A stretch of DNA of 64,000 bases, from the NCBI RefSeq assembly GCF_009455625.1, contig NZ_QPEQ01000002.1:186001-250000 (forward strand), read 5' to 3'. Position 1 is the stretch's first letter, and every line of letters starts with the position of its first letter. A program made the translations under genes and the position numbers. The notes under the pieces are model-generated. The model saw nothing but the letters and a program-made list of their open reading frames with translations, did no database searches and was not told the DNA's origin. Shown piece by piece: positions 43,046 to 53,165 of this stretch. The stretch is from Paraburkholderia bonniea. Its GTDB lineage: Bacteria > Pseudomonadota > Gammaproteobacteria > Burkholderiales > Burkholderiaceae.

Positions 43046-45749
43046 AACCGTGGTTCGGATCGGCGCGGATTCCAGCGGGTACACGACCGGGATCGAGAAG
43101 GCCCGGAGATCGGCGAAGGCGTTCATTGCTGACCAGTCGGAGCTTGCCCGGCGCACGCGCGTGGCACAGGGCGCGATGGCGGAGGCGGCCGAGAATGGTT
43201 CAAATGCTAGTGCCCGGGCGGTCAAAAGCTTTACGGACGCGCTCCTTAAAAACGCGGCGACGGCGGGAAAAACCCGCGCCGAGATCTTGCAGATGCGCGC
43301 GGCGAATCTTGGCCTGGCCGACTCGGTCAAGCCGTACATCGAGCAGATCGCAAAAGCGTCGGCGCACACGCACGGCTTCAGCCTGGCGTCTGCGGGTGCG
43401 AAGCGCGAGCTGCTGGTGCTGGGCCACGAGCTGTCGCAGGGTAACGTCAAACAGTTCGCGGGCTCGATGCTGGTGATGGCTGAGCGCACGGGTGCGTTTG
43501 CGAGCCTTCTCAACCCGGCGGTGCTGGCGGCTGGCGCGTTTGCCGGGGTGCTTGCCATGGCGGCTCACGCGACGTTTGCCGCAAGGGAAGCGCTGGCCAG
43601 CTATGGCGAGACCGTTGAAACAGTCTCGCGGCAAACTGGCATCTCGACTGACGGGGTGCAGCGCTTTGGGTTTGCGGCAAAAACGGCAGGCGTTGAAACC
43701 CGGGACGCCGCCGCGGCGCTGGGCGAACTGGGGAAAGCGCAAAACGGGGCGCAGCACGGCAACAGGGATGCGGCGGCGGCATTTAACGCGGTAGGCATCT
43801 CGCTGTCCGATGTCAGGAAATCGTCACCGGAGCAGCTGCTAGGCCGAATCGCCGATGCATTCTCGAAGAGCGCGGCCGGTGCCGGAAAGGCCGCGGTGGC
43901 CAATGAGCTGTTCGGCACATCGGGAAAGGATCTGATCCCGCTGCTGGATCAGGGCTCAGCGCATCTGGATGCGCTCGCTGAGACGGCTGGACGGGTTGGT
44001 GCGGTCCTGTCGGCGAACACGATTGCGCAGCTCGCGGCGCTTCAGGAGCAGCTGGCGTTGTCGCACGCAAAAATGGACGCCATGACGCTGTCGGCCAGGA
44101 CACGCCTGCTGCCGGCGATCATCAGTCTGACGGACGCGCTGGCGGATAACGTGGCGTTGCAGCCGCTGATGAATGATTTTTATACCGGCATTGGCGTCAT
44201 CGTGAAAGCGGCGGCGAGCGCCGTTTCGCTGCTGGTGGTGGGGTTCCAGCAGGTGAGTGAGGCGATGGCGACGACGGCGGTGGTGGCGGGTTACGCGATG
44301 ACTCGTCAGTTCAGGCTGGCATCGGCCGCCGCGCAAGCCGGTTACGCGAATTTTAGGGCGCAGGGCCAGGGCTACGCGGACTTTATGGCGAAGCTGTGGG
44401 GCAACGCCGTGCCGGCGGCTCCGCACGCAGGGGTGGCGGTGGGACATATTAATTTTTTGAAGGGCGCAGCGGGGGGCGGCAAGGATCATCATCCAGGCCG
44501 CAGCGCGTCGCTTCTTGAGCAGGCGAAGCAGGCTCAGGCGGTGCTGGAGCAGTCGCTGTCTGGGCAGGAGAAGCTTACCGGGTGGGCGGCCAGAGAGGTT
44601 GAGCTGCGCGCGGAGATCGACGGGTATGCGGGCAAGACATTAACCAGAACCCAGCAATCGGTGCTCGCAAGCAAGGAGGCGCTGCTGACCCAGTACGCAC
44701 AGAACGCGTCACTCGAGCAGCAGCTGGAACAGCGTGGGCGCAGTGAAAAAATGAACTCAGATGCGTATGAAACGAACGCGAAGATTCTGGCGCAGAGCGA
44801 CGCGCTTGCAGAGCGTCACCGCATTGAGCTTTCCACGCTGGGGCTTGGCACGCAGGAGCGTGAACGCCAGATTGAGCTCCTGAGGATCGAGACGGACCGG
44901 CAAAAGGAGCTGCTGGGCTGGCAAAAGAAGGCGGTTGAACTGAAGCTGGATGGCTCAGGCGCAGATGGTGATGAGCGTGCGGCGATCAACCGCCGGTTTG
45001 ATGCACGCCGCGACGAGCAGCGAAGCTTTAACGCCAGCCGTGACCTGGCGCGGGGCGACTGGATGAGCGGTGCCAAAAGCGGGCTGCAGGACATCATCGA
45101 CAAAACGAATGACCTGTCCGCGGCAGCCAGTGGTGCTGCTCAAAACGCCATCAACGGCCTGGGTGACGCAATCGCCAGCTTTGCTACAACGGGCAAGATG
45201 AGTTTCGGGGCGTTTGCAAAATCGGTCATCGCGAGCCTGATCAAAGTGCAGGCGCAGGCGCTGATTGCGCGCGCGGCGCTCAGCATGTTCGGCTACGCGT
45301 CGGGCGGTTCCGTGTCGATGTTCGCTCCTGCCGTGACGGCTGCTACGGGTGGGCTGATTACTGGCCCGGGAAGCGGCACGAGCGACAGTATTCCGGCGCG
45401 GCTGTCGAATGGCGAGTTTGTGATGAACGCGGCGGCGGTCAGACGGCTTGGCGCATCAAATTTGATGGCAATGAATAGCGGTGAGGTGGTTCACAGCATG
45501 GCCCGTTACGCGACGGGCGGACTGGTGGGTGCCGCGTCGCCGGGCGCGTCTGCGGCGAGCGTCCCGTCCATCTCGGTGCCGATTTCAGTCAGCGTGGCCA
45601 GCAGCACTGGCAGCACCAGCAGCCCTGGCCGTGATTCGCCGGACGGGACACCCTTCGTCGGCCGCCATCTGGCGGAAGCGCTGCGCCAGGCTGTGCTGAA
45701 AGAGCTGGTCATCCAGAAGCGGCCAAACGGGCTGCTGTGGCGGGCGTAA
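43035..45749 (+). CDS. Tail tape measure protein
   Basis: 904 residues starting at GTG 43035, overlapping the previous gene. It is mostly helical/coiled coil, with hydrophobic segments near residues 150-180 and a C-terminal ATGGLITGPGSGTSDSIPARLSNGEFVMNAAAV-type lambda H-like motif (given here in part). It sets tail length and is ejected during infection. It is among the longest genes in the late region. Confidence 0.93.
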   Translation: MANETVVRIGADSSGYTTGIEKARRSAKAFIADQSELARRTRVAQGAMAEAAENGSNASARAVKSFTDALLKNAATAGKTRAEILQMRAANLGLADSVKPYIEQIAKASAHTHGFSLASAGAKRELLVLGHELSQGNVKQFAGSMLVMAERTGAFASLLNPAVLAAGAFAGVLAMAAHATFAAREALASYGETVETVSRQTGISTDGVQRFGFAAKTAGVETRDAAAALGELGKAQNGAQHGNRDAAAAFNAVGISLSDVRKSSPEQLLGRIADAFSKSAAGAGKAAVANELFGTSGKDLIPLLDQGSAHLDALAETAGRVGAVLSANTIAQLAALQEQLALSHAKMDAMTLSARTRLLPAIISLTDALADNVALQPLMNDFYTGIGVIVKAAASAVSLLVVGFQQVSEAMATTAVVAGYAMTRQFRLASAAAQAGYANFRAQGQGYADFMAKLWGNAVPAAPHAGVAVGHINFLKGAAGGGKDHHPGRSASLLEQAKQAQAVLEQSLSGQEKLTGWAAREVELRAEIDGYAGKTLTRTQQSVLASKEALLTQYAQNASLEQQLEQRGRSEKMNSDAYETNAKILAQSDALAERHRIELSTLGLGTQERERQIELLRIETDRQKELLGWQKKAVELKLDGSGADGDERAAINRRFDARRDEQRSFNASRDLARGDWMSGAKSGLQDIIDKTNDLSAAASGAAQNAINGLGDAIASFATTGKMSFGAFAKSVIASLIKVQAQALIARAALSMFGYASGGSVSMFAPAVTAATGGLITGPGSGTSDSIPARLSNGEFVMNAAAVRRLGASNLMAMNSGEVVHSMARYATGGLVGAASPGASAASVPSISVPISVSVASSTGSTSSPGRDSPDGTPFVGRHLAEALRQAVLKELVIQKRPNGLLWRA

Positions 45750-45791
45750 CCGGGTTGAAGTGAGTGGAAATGAGTTGGAAGTCGAACCTGT

Positions 45792-45817
45792 AAAGCCCGC
45801 CGCGTGCGGGCTTTTTT
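45792..45817 (+). terminator. Terminator-like hairpin after the tape measure gene
   Basis: AAAGCCCGC-CGCGT-GCGGGC then TTTTTT. It is well formed, 43 bases after the tape measure stop, and inside the late operon. Confidence 0.75.
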
Positions 45818-45831
45818 ACTGGGACATCGCA

Positions 45832-46176
45832 ATGACAGAAACGTTTGGCTGGTCGCCCGCGCCGGGGCCGCAGGGTGAGACCACATTTGCCGTGCGCCGG
45901 GCCCAGTTTGGCGACGGTTACGCGCAACGCGTGCCTGATGGCATCAACAGCCGGTCTGACTCGTGGCCTGTGACATTTACCGGGTCGAGAGAAAAAATCG
46001 AAGGCATCAAGGCGTTCCTTGACCGGCACGCTGGAGCGAGCGCTTTTTTCTGGACCCCGCCGCTGGGCAGCGGCGCGCTATTTGTCTGCAGCAGGTACAG
46101 CCCGGTTGCGCATACGGCCGGTACGTTCGCGCTGAGTGCGACGTTTGAGCAGACGTTTAACCCGGGGGCACGATGA
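45832..46176 (+). CDS. Minor tail protein M
   Basis: 114 residues: ETFGWSPAPGPQGETTFAVR, RAQFGDGYAQRVPDG and a closing ATFEQTFNPGAR, as in lambda M. It is part of the tail tip complex. ATG 45832 directly follows the terminator-like hairpin. It overlaps the next gene (ATGA). Confidence 0.88.
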   Translation: MTETFGWSPAPGPQGETTFAVRRAQFGDGYAQRVPDGINSRSDSWPVTFTGSREKIEGIKAFLDRHAGASAFFWTPPLGSGALFVCSRYSPVAHTAGTFALSATFEQTFNPGAR

Positions 46177-47504
46177 GTGAGCTCCAGACTATCAATATTG
46201 GCCGCACGCTTGATGGCCGGGACGGTGACCCGAACCGCGTTGCGTCAATCAAGACAAATCTCAATACCGACATTTTGCGCACGCAGGCGGCGCTGGGCTC
46301 GACTGCGGTGCTGACGGGTGATGGGGCGCTGGGCGTCGAGCATGTCGGGCGTCGGGTGAATATCAGCCTTGCGGTGCCGGGCACACTGCGGCTGCCTGCG
46401 ATTCGCGATATTCCGGACCCTGACGCGGTGGTCTGGCTGCGCAACCTTGGCTCGACGCCGGTGACGCTGGCGGCGGCTCAGGGTACGGCCGACGGGGTGG
46501 GGCTCGAGCAGCTCGGTGCGTACGAAACGGCGCTGCTCGACGGGTTCGGCGGGGCGTGGAATGTACTGATGCGCAGCCGTCCACGCGTGGCAGACGAGCG
46601 CGTCACCGGCACGCTCTCGGTGGGGGGCGATGTGCATGCCGGAGGCGAGGTGCGGGCTGACGGTGATGTGCGGGTGGGCGGTGCGGCCCGGGTTGCCGGC
46701 GCGCTTGAGGTTGCGGGTGGCGTCATTTCGCAGTCGTCGACCAGCTATAGGCTGACATGCGGGAAATTCAGCACGATGCTGCGCAACGACGGGAGCGACT
46801 TTTATCTGCTGCAGAGCGCGGAAGGAGACGTCGACGGGGGCTACAACGATTACCGGCCGTTTTCCTGGAACCTGAAGAGTGGCCGTGTGCGCATCAGCCA
46901 GTCAGGGCAGGCAACGGACTTTGGTGGCGACATCATCACGCCAGCGGTGCTCGGTGCACGGCAGCTACGGGTCACAGGTCATGCAAGCAGTGCTTATGAT
47001 GGTGCCAATGTCTGGGCCGATGGTGCGGATGGGGCCGGGTATATCGGAATCAGCGGCTTTAACCGGTCGGCCGCGGTGCAGCTGCAGCTGCAGTCCTCGT
47101 CGGTGCTGTCGTTTGTCGACTGGCGGGCGGCGTCGTACGTGCCCATTATCTGTGCGTCGGTGACCCAGGCCTCAGACGCGCGGCTCAAGAAAAATATTGA
47201 GACGATCACGGGTGCGATGGATCTGCTTCGCCCGCTGCGCGGGGTGTACTACGAGCCCGCGACCGGGCCCGACTCAGCCCGGCAGGTTGGGGTGATCGCG
47301 CAGGAGATTAAAAAAACGTTGCCCGAACTGGTGCACGAGCTGGGTATGAGCGGAGAGGATGGCACGCCGCTGCTCGGGGTGCGCTATCAGAACATGGTCG
47401 CGCCGCTGCTTCAGGGGCTGCTGGAAACCGATGCTGCGCTGAGTGCTGCGCTTGAGAGGATCGCCGCACTCGAAGCGCGGCCGGAGACGAACCATGCCAG
47501 TTAA
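46173..47504 (+). CDS. Tail side-fibre-like protein with S74 intramolecular chaperone
   Basis: 443 residues. The N-terminal tail-binding part is followed by a repetitive Gly/Val segment (GGDVHAGGEVRADGDVRVGG). The C-terminal peptidase S74 domain starts with the Ser-Asp cleavage site in SDARLKKNIETI and has GVIAQEIKKTLPELV. S74 domains fold trimeric spikes and then cut themselves off. Its location between M and L, not after J, is uncommon and suggests insertion. Confidence 0.88.
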   Translation: MSELQTINIGRTLDGRDGDPNRVASIKTNLNTDILRTQAALGSTAVLTGDGALGVEHVGRRVNISLAVPGTLRLPAIRDIPDPDAVVWLRNLGSTPVTLAAAQGTADGVGLEQLGAYETALLDGFGGAWNVLMRSRPRVADERVTGTLSVGGDVHAGGEVRADGDVRVGGAARVAGALEVAGGVISQSSTSYRLTCGKFSTMLRNDGSDFYLLQSAEGDVDGGYNDYRPFSWNLKSGRVRISQSGQATDFGGDIITPAVLGARQLRVTGHASSAYDGANVWADGADGAGYIGISGFNRSAAVQLQLQSSSVLSFVDWRAASYVPIICASVTQASDARLKKNIETITGAMDLLRPLRGVYYEPATGPDSARQVGVIAQEIKKTLPELVHELGMSGEDGTPLLGVRYQNMVAPLLQGLLETDAALSAALERIAALEARPETNHAS

Positions 47505-48195
47505 GACGGGTATTCAGGCCGATGTTCAGGCGCTTGAGCCGGGCGCGAAGGTGCGCCTGTACGAGCTCGATGCGAGCGGCATTGGCGGCCAGATCGCGCG
47601 CTTTCACGCGCATCGCACAGCCGGGCCGATCACGTGGCAGGGCCTCGTGTATTCCCCGTGGCCAGTAGACGCCGAGGGTTTCCAGCGCACCAGTGCGGGC
47701 ACGCAGCCGTCACCGACGCTGCGCGTGGGCAACGTCGACGGCTCGATCTCGTCGCTGTGCCTCGCGCTCGGCGACCTGGTGGGCGCGAAGCTTGTCCGCC
47801 GCGAGACGCTGGCGAAGTATCTCGATGCGGTGAATTTCCCGCAGGGCAATCCGTCAGCAGACCCTGCTGAAGAGCTGCGGCCTGAAGCGTGGCGCATCGA
47901 GAGGAAATCCCGTTCAGACAGCGAGGTGGTGGAGTTTGAACTCGCGTCACCGCTGGACTTTGATGGCGAACAACTGCCGCGTCGCCAGATCGTGCCGAAC
48001 CTTTGCAGCTTCCAGTACCGCAGCGCGGAGTGCGGCTACACCGGTGGCCCGGTGGCTGATGTGAACAACCAGCCGACCGGTGACGCGGCAAAGGACCGGT
48101 GCAGTAACGCGCTGACAGGCTGCCGCCTGCGTTTCGGTGCAAACAACCCTCTCCCGTTCGGCGGATTTCCCGCGGCGGGGCTCATTAGAACCTGA
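47494..48195 (+). CDS. Minor tail protein L
   Basis: 233 residues. DAEGFQRTSAGTQPSPTLRVGN and EFELASPLDFDG are typical. The C-terminal cysteines in CSFQYRSAECGYTG and CSNALTGCRLRFG match the iron-sulfur-binding part of lambda L. ATG 47494 lies just inside the end of the S74 gene. Confidence 0.9.
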   Translation: MPVKTGIQADVQALEPGAKVRLYELDASGIGGQIARFHAHRTAGPITWQGLVYSPWPVDAEGFQRTSAGTQPSPTLRVGNVDGSISSLCLALGDLVGAKLVRRETLAKYLDAVNFPQGNPSADPAEELRPEAWRIERKSRSDSEVVEFELASPLDFDGEQLPRRQIVPNLCSFQYRSAECGYTGGPVADVNNQPTGDAAKDRCSNALTGCRLRFGANNPLPFGGFPAAGLIRT

Positions 48196-48197
48196 GC

Positions 48198-48926
48198 ATG
48201 AAACAGACAACGCTGGACGCGATTCGCGATCACGCGATTCGCGTGTATCCGCGCGAGTGCTGCGGGCTCGTCGTGATCGTGCTGGGGCGCGAGCGGTATA
48301 TCGAGTGCCGCAACACGGCGAGCGGCACCGACAGCTTCATTCTGCCCGCTGACGAATACGCCGCGGCTGAAGAGTCGGGCGCGATCACCGCAATCGTTCA
48401 CTCGCACCCGGACGCATCGGGCGAGCCGTCGGAGGCGGACCGGGTCGCATGCGAAGCGTCCGGGCTGCCGTGGCATATCGCCGAAGTACGCTGCAATGAC
48501 AGTGGCGAGCGGGTGGTGACGCGGATGACCATGATTGAGCCCTCGGGCTACGCCGCGCCGCTGGTGGGCCGCAGCTTCGCACACGGGGTGCTCGACTGCT
48601 ACACGCTGGTCCGTGACTGGTATCGCATCGAGCGGGGCGTCACGTTGCCGAATTTCCAGCGGACTGGTAACTGGTGGAACGCGGGCGAGGACCTGTACGT
48701 GGAGAACTACGCCCGCGCCGGGTTTCGCGCATTGCGCGAGGGCGAGGAAATCGCGCCAGGCGACGTAATCCTGATGCAGGTTCGCGCACCGGTCGTGAAC
48801 CACGCAGCGGTTTATCTGGGTGATGGATTAATGCTCCACCACCTGTACGGGCGGCTCTCGAGCCGCGACGTGTACGGCGGGTACTGGCTGGAGCACACCC
48901 GCGTCGTTTTGAGGTTCGAACCATGA
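48198..48926 (+). CDS. Tail tip protein K: JAMM plus NlpC/P60 domains
   Basis: 242 residues. The N-terminal JAMM/Mov34 metal motif is E20 with HSHPDASGEPSEAD. The C-terminal NlpC/P60 cysteine lies in DCYTLVRDWY, with a His in NHAAVYLGDG. It probably cuts peptidoglycan or processes tail tip parts during assembly/entry. Overlaps the I gene. Confidence 0.92.
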   Translation: MKQTTLDAIRDHAIRVYPRECCGLVVIVLGRERYIECRNTASGTDSFILPADEYAAAEESGAITAIVHSHPDASGEPSEADRVACEASGLPWHIAEVRCNDSGERVVTRMTMIEPSGYAAPLVGRSFAHGVLDCYTLVRDWYRIERGVTLPNFQRTGNWWNAGEDLYVENYARAGFRALREGEEIAPGDVILMQVRAPVVNHAAVYLGDGLMLHHLYGRLSSRDVYGGYWLEHTRVVLRFEP

Positions 48927-49504
48927 CCGAAGCGGTTCGCACGATTCGCCTTTACGGCACGCTGGGCACGCAGTTCGGGCGCGTGCACCGGCTGGTGGTG
49001 AATAGCCCGGCGCAGGCGGTGCGCGCGCTGTGCATTCTGGTTCCGGGCTTTGAGCGTGCGCTTATGCAAAGCCGCGAGCGGGGGTTGACCTATGCGGTCT
49101 TCACGGGCCGGCAAAACGTGCGCGCTGAACAGATGAAGTACCCCGGTGGCAGCGCCGACATCCGCATCGCGCCCCTCCTCCAGGGCTCGAAACAGGCGGG
49201 GCTGTTCCAGACGATTCTGGGCGCAGCGATGGCGGCGGTTGGCTACTACTTCGGCTGGACGGGGGTGGGTGCTATGGTCGGCAACATCGGCGTCGCAATG
49301 ATGGCCGGTGGCATCCAGCAGCTGCTGTCGCCGCACCGGCTGGGCCTCTCCGTCAAAGACAGCGCACAGAACGAGGCGAGCTACGTGTTTAACGGTCCGG
49401 TCAACACCGAGGCGCAGGGAGGCTGCGTGCCGGTGCTTTATGGCGAGATGGAAATCGGCTCGGCAGTCGCGTCAGCCGGCATTTACGCGCAGGACCAGCT
49501 ATGA
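48923..49504 (+). CDS. Tail assembly protein I
   Basis: 193 residues: IRLYGTLGTQFGRVHRLVV, the AVRALCILVPGFE segment, two hydrophobic helices and a C-terminal GGCVPVLYGEMEIGSAVASAG. Matches lambda I-type tail tip assembly proteins; J follows with overlap. Confidence 0.9.
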   Translation: MTEAVRTIRLYGTLGTQFGRVHRLVVNSPAQAVRALCILVPGFERALMQSRERGLTYAVFTGRQNVRAEQMKYPGGSADIRIAPLLQGSKQAGLFQTILGAAMAAVGYYFGWTGVGAMVGNIGVAMMAGGIQQLLSPHRLGLSVKDSAQNEASYVFNGPVNTEAQGGCVPVLYGEMEIGSAVASAGIYAQDQL

Positions 49505-52500
49505 GCGTGGTGATGGGCTTTAAAAGCGGTGGCGGTAGCGCGCATGGGCCAGCAGAATCACACGACTCGGCGCGCTCCATGTCCTGTGCGCGCGTGCTCG
49601 ACATCCTGTCGGAAGGCGAAATTGAGGGGCTTTCAAATGGACTGCAGTCGGTCTATCTGAACGGCACGCCGTTGCAAAACGCGGATGGCTCGATCAATTT
49701 CCCGGGCACGACGCTGGATTTCAGGGCGGGGTCGCAGGACCAGGACTACATTCCCGGGTTTCCGGCAGTGGAGAGCGAAACCGGTGTGTCCGTTGAGCTG
49801 CGAGCGGATGTCCCGTATGCGCGGGCCGTGACCAACCCTGAGCTCTCCGCGCTCCGGGTGCGGCTGGCAACGCCGCAGTTCCAGCAGGTCAACCCGAAGA
49901 CGGGGGACGTGACGGGCTGCCGGGTGGAGTACGTAATCGAGCTGGCAACCGATGGGGGCGCGTATCAGGTAGCGCTCAGTGCGGCGTTCGACTTCAAGGT
50001 CAGCGGCAAATATGAGCGCAGTCACCGGGTCAACCTGCCACCGGCGGAGCACGGCTGGATGCTGCGTATCCGGCGGCTTACTCAAAACGCTTCGAGCTCG
50101 ACGGTCAGTGACAGGATGGCGGTTGAATCCATCACCGAGATCATTGATGCAAAACTGCGCTATCCGAACACTGCGCTGGCCGGGGTCCAGGTTGACGCCT
50201 CGCAGTTCCAGGGGGTGCCCACGCGCTCGTACCGTGTCCGCGGCCGTCGCATCCGCGTGCCGTCGAACTATGATCCCCAGCGGAGGGCGTACGCGGGCGT
50301 GTGGGACGGCACCTTCAGGATTGCGTGGACCGACAACCCGGCGTGGATTTACTACGATCTCGCGCTGCACCCGCGCTACGGCATGGGCCACCGCATCCGG
50401 GCGGACCAGCTCAACCGCTACGCGCTGTACCAGATCGGGCAGTACTGCGACGAGCTCGTTCCGGACGGAAAAGGCGGCATGGAGCCGCGCTTCACCTGCA
50501 ACGTGTATCTCCAGCGGCGCGCTGACGCGAGCCGCGTGCTGCAGGATCTGGCGAGTGTGTTCCGGGGCGTGTCGTACTGGGCGTCGGGCAATATCGAAGC
50601 GGTTGCCGACATGCCCGTGGACCCGGTCTACACGTACACCGCTGGGAACGTGATCGGCGGGAAATTCGTGCTGCGGGGTACAGACAGAAAAGTGCGCTAC
50701 ACGAGCGCGTTGGTGTCGTGGAGCGATCCAGCGAATCGTTTCCGGCAGGCTGTCGAGTGCGTCGAAGACCGGGACGGCAAGATGCGCTACGGGCTGCGGC
50801 AGACTGAGCTCACCGCGTTCGGCTGCACGTCGCAGGGGCAAGCGCAGCGCGTCGGAAAATGGCTGCTGCTGACTGCGCGAATGGAAACGCAGGAAGTGTC
50901 GTTCGGTGTAGGTCTTGAGGGGGCGATTGCGCTGCCCGGCCAGGTGATCCGGATTGCGGACCCGGACCTGGCGGGCCGGCCCATCGGTGGGCGGGTCGCG
51001 GCGGTGAGCGCCCGCACGGTCACTGTGGACCGCGATCCCGTGGCCCGCGCCGGAGACTGGCTGATCGTGAATCTGCCGACGGGCTCCAGCGAAGTGCGCA
51101 GCATCGCGGCAGTTGACGGGCGAAACATCACGGTGGCGATGGACTGGACAACGGCTCCGCGCGCGGAAGCGGTCTGGGCCATCGAAAGTGACGACCTGGC
51201 GATTCCGGCGTACCGGGTCGTGTCGGTCACAGAGAAGCCCGGTGACGAATCGTTCGCGTTCGAGATCACGGCGGTTCAGCACGAGCCGGGCAAGTTCGAT
51301 CACGTCGACTTTGGCACGAAAATCGAGCCCCGGCCCGTCACGGTTATCCCGCCATCGGTTCAGCCGGTGCCGGGTAATGTGGTGCTGAGCACGTTCTCGC
51401 GGATTGACCAGGGCATCGCGGTCACGGTGATGAACATAAGCTGGACGGCCGCGCCGTGCGCGGTGCAGTACGAGGTGTCGTGGCGCAAAGACAATGGTGA
51501 GTGGGTGCTGGCCGGGAAAACCGGCTCCGTGAATATCGAGGTGTCAGGCATTTACGCGGGCCAGTACATCGCGCGGGTGACAGCGATCAACGCGATGAAT
51601 GTGCCGTCGCTACCGGCGTTCAGTGCGCTGACGGCGCTGCAGGGGAAGACGACGCCGCCTCCCGCGGTCACGTGGCTTCGCACGCACTCGCTGGTGTTCG
51701 GCATTGAGGTGGAGTGGGGCTTGCCGGAGGACGCGCCCGATACACAGCGCACCGAGCTCTGGTACAGCAGGACACCCCAGCGCGAGGTGGCAACGAAGCT
51801 GGGCGAGTTTGCGTATCCGCAGCACCGGTATTCGCTGCTGGACCTGCGCGCGGGCGCGTCGCTGTTCTTCTGGGCGCGGCTGGTGGACCGCTCGGGCAAC
51901 GTCGGGCCGTGGTACCCGGATGGCGTGGGGGTGAACGGGCAGAGCAGCAGCGACGCGACGCCGGTTCTGGAATTCATCAAAGGGCAAATCACAAAAACTG
52001 AACTTGGACAGGACCTGCTCGGGCCCATCGAAGCCATCCCCGATATCAGAATGGCAGTGGCGGGTGTCGGTTCGCGCGTGGACGGCATTGAGGCATCGCT
52101 GTCGCCATCGATGGCGGGTGACGAGGGTGAGTACGCGGGCTCGAACGAGGTGTATGTCGGGGTGTGGTCAGAGCAGTCCACGCGAGCTGAGGCTGATCTG
52201 GCGCTGGCTCGCCGGGTTGATGTCACGACGGCGTCGATGGCATCGGCTGCGGCGAAGCTGGACGCGACGATTCAGACTGAAACCCGGGCGCGCGTCGAGG
52301 CGGACCGGGCCCAGGCGTCGCAGATCACGTCGATCCAGGCGGTCGTCAACGAGAACCGGGCGGCCGTCCAGACCGTTGCGCAAAGCTACGCGGACCTGAA
52401 CGGGCGCGTGTCGGCGTCGTACCAGATCAAAACCCAGGTGTCGGCGAGTGGCAGGACGTATATCGCGGGGGTTGGCGTCGGGGTGAATAACGACAGCGGC

Positions 52501-52848
52501 GTGGTGGAGTCACAGGTGCTGGTGTCCGCCAGTCGCTTCGCGGTGATTGACCCGAACAGCGGCGCAGTCACGGCACCCTTCGTGATCCAGAACGGACAGA
52601 CGTTTATTAACCAGGCGTTTATCGGCCATGGCTGGATTCAGAACGCGATGATCGGCGACGTGATTGAGTCCGCAACGACGGGTACCAACGGCCTGCCGCG
52701 ATGGCGGCTCGATAAAAACGGTGGATTTCTGTTAAATGGCGCGGGCAGTGGAGATGGGTATATCACGCTCGACAGCTCGCTCATGCAGGTATTCAGTGGC
52801 AGCGGGGCCCGGCGCATGCGCATTGGCATCTGGAGGAAAGGGTCGTGA
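49501..52848 (+). CDS. Host specificity/tail tip protein J
   Basis: 1115 residues. It starts with the conserved J opening (SARSMSCARVLDILSEGEIEGL), then YLNGTPLQNADGSINF. Central beta domains and fibronectin-like segments follow (VQYEVSWRKDNGEWV), then a helical stalk region and a C-terminal tip. It forms the central tail fibre and contacts the receptor; the C-terminal 150 residues probably decide host range. It overlaps the next gene by 4 bases. Confidence 0.93.
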   Translation: MSVVMGFKSGGGSAHGPAESHDSARSMSCARVLDILSEGEIEGLSNGLQSVYLNGTPLQNADGSINFPGTTLDFRAGSQDQDYIPGFPAVESETGVSVELRADVPYARAVTNPELSALRVRLATPQFQQVNPKTGDVTGCRVEYVIELATDGGAYQVALSAAFDFKVSGKYERSHRVNLPPAEHGWMLRIRRLTQNASSSTVSDRMAVESITEIIDAKLRYPNTALAGVQVDASQFQGVPTRSYRVRGRRIRVPSNYDPQRRAYAGVWDGTFRIAWTDNPAWIYYDLALHPRYGMGHRIRADQLNRYALYQIGQYCDELVPDGKGGMEPRFTCNVYLQRRADASRVLQDLASVFRGVSYWASGNIEAVADMPVDPVYTYTAGNVIGGKFVLRGTDRKVRYTSALVSWSDPANRFRQAVECVEDRDGKMRYGLRQTELTAFGCTSQGQAQRVGKWLLLTARMETQEVSFGVGLEGAIALPGQVIRIADPDLAGRPIGGRVAAVSARTVTVDRDPVARAGDWLIVNLPTGSSEVRSIAAVDGRNITVAMDWTTAPRAEAVWAIESDDLAIPAYRVVSVTEKPGDESFAFEITAVQHEPGKFDHVDFGTKIEPRPVTVIPPSVQPVPGNVVLSTFSRIDQGIAVTVMNISWTAAPCAVQYEVSWRKDNGEWVLAGKTGSVNIEVSGIYAGQYIARVTAINAMNVPSLPAFSALTALQGKTTPPPAVTWLRTHSLVFGIEVEWGLPEDAPDTQRTELWYSRTPQREVATKLGEFAYPQHRYSLLDLRAGASLFFWARLVDRSGNVGPWYPDGVGVNGQSSSDATPVLEFIKGQITKTELGQDLLGPIEAIPDIRMAVAGVGSRVDGIEASLSPSMAGDEGEYAGSNEVYVGVWSEQSTRAEADLALARRVDVTTASMASAAAKLDATIQTETRARVEADRAQASQITSIQAVVNENRAAVQTVAQSYADLNGRVSASYQIKTQVSASGRTYIAGVGVGVNNDSGVVESQVLVSASRFAVIDPNSGAVTAPFVIQNGQTFINQAFIGHGWIQNAMIGDVIESATTGTNGLPRWRLDKNGGFLLNGAGSGDGYITLDSSLMQVFSGSGARRMRIGIWRKGS

Positions 52849-53165
52849 GTGAGGAGTGGATATGCGGGATGCAGATCTGGGACGAGCGCGGTAACGTGCT
52901 TTTTGATACGACAACCCGTGCCGGGCGGATCAGGAAAATGATTCACCTCAATGGGACGCCTGGGCGGGAGCCGCTTGATCTGGCGAAATCCGCAGGCAAG
53001 CCGTTCTGGTCATTCCAGCCCGATTTTATGTTCAGGCACATCAACCACGTGACACCCATTCCGATCATCACCCTGGATGAGCAGGGCGTGACGTGGCGCT
53101 ATAGCGATGTAGCATCTGGCCCGTCAAATCCAGTCACGGGCTGGCTACTTGCAGGAGTGTTCTGA
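52845..53165 (+). CDS. Small distal tail protein
   Basis: 106 residues starting at GTG 52845 overlapping the J stop. Mostly beta, with WICGMQIWDERGNVLFDTTT. Not a family I can name, but co-directional and coupled to J and to the next gene (TGATG), so part of the tail tip set. Confidence 0.7.
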   Translation: MSEEWICGMQIWDERGNVLFDTTTRAGRIRKMIHLNGTPGREPLDLAKSAGKPFWSFQPDFMFRHINHVTPIPIITLDEQGVTWRYSDVASGPSNPVTGWLLAGVF

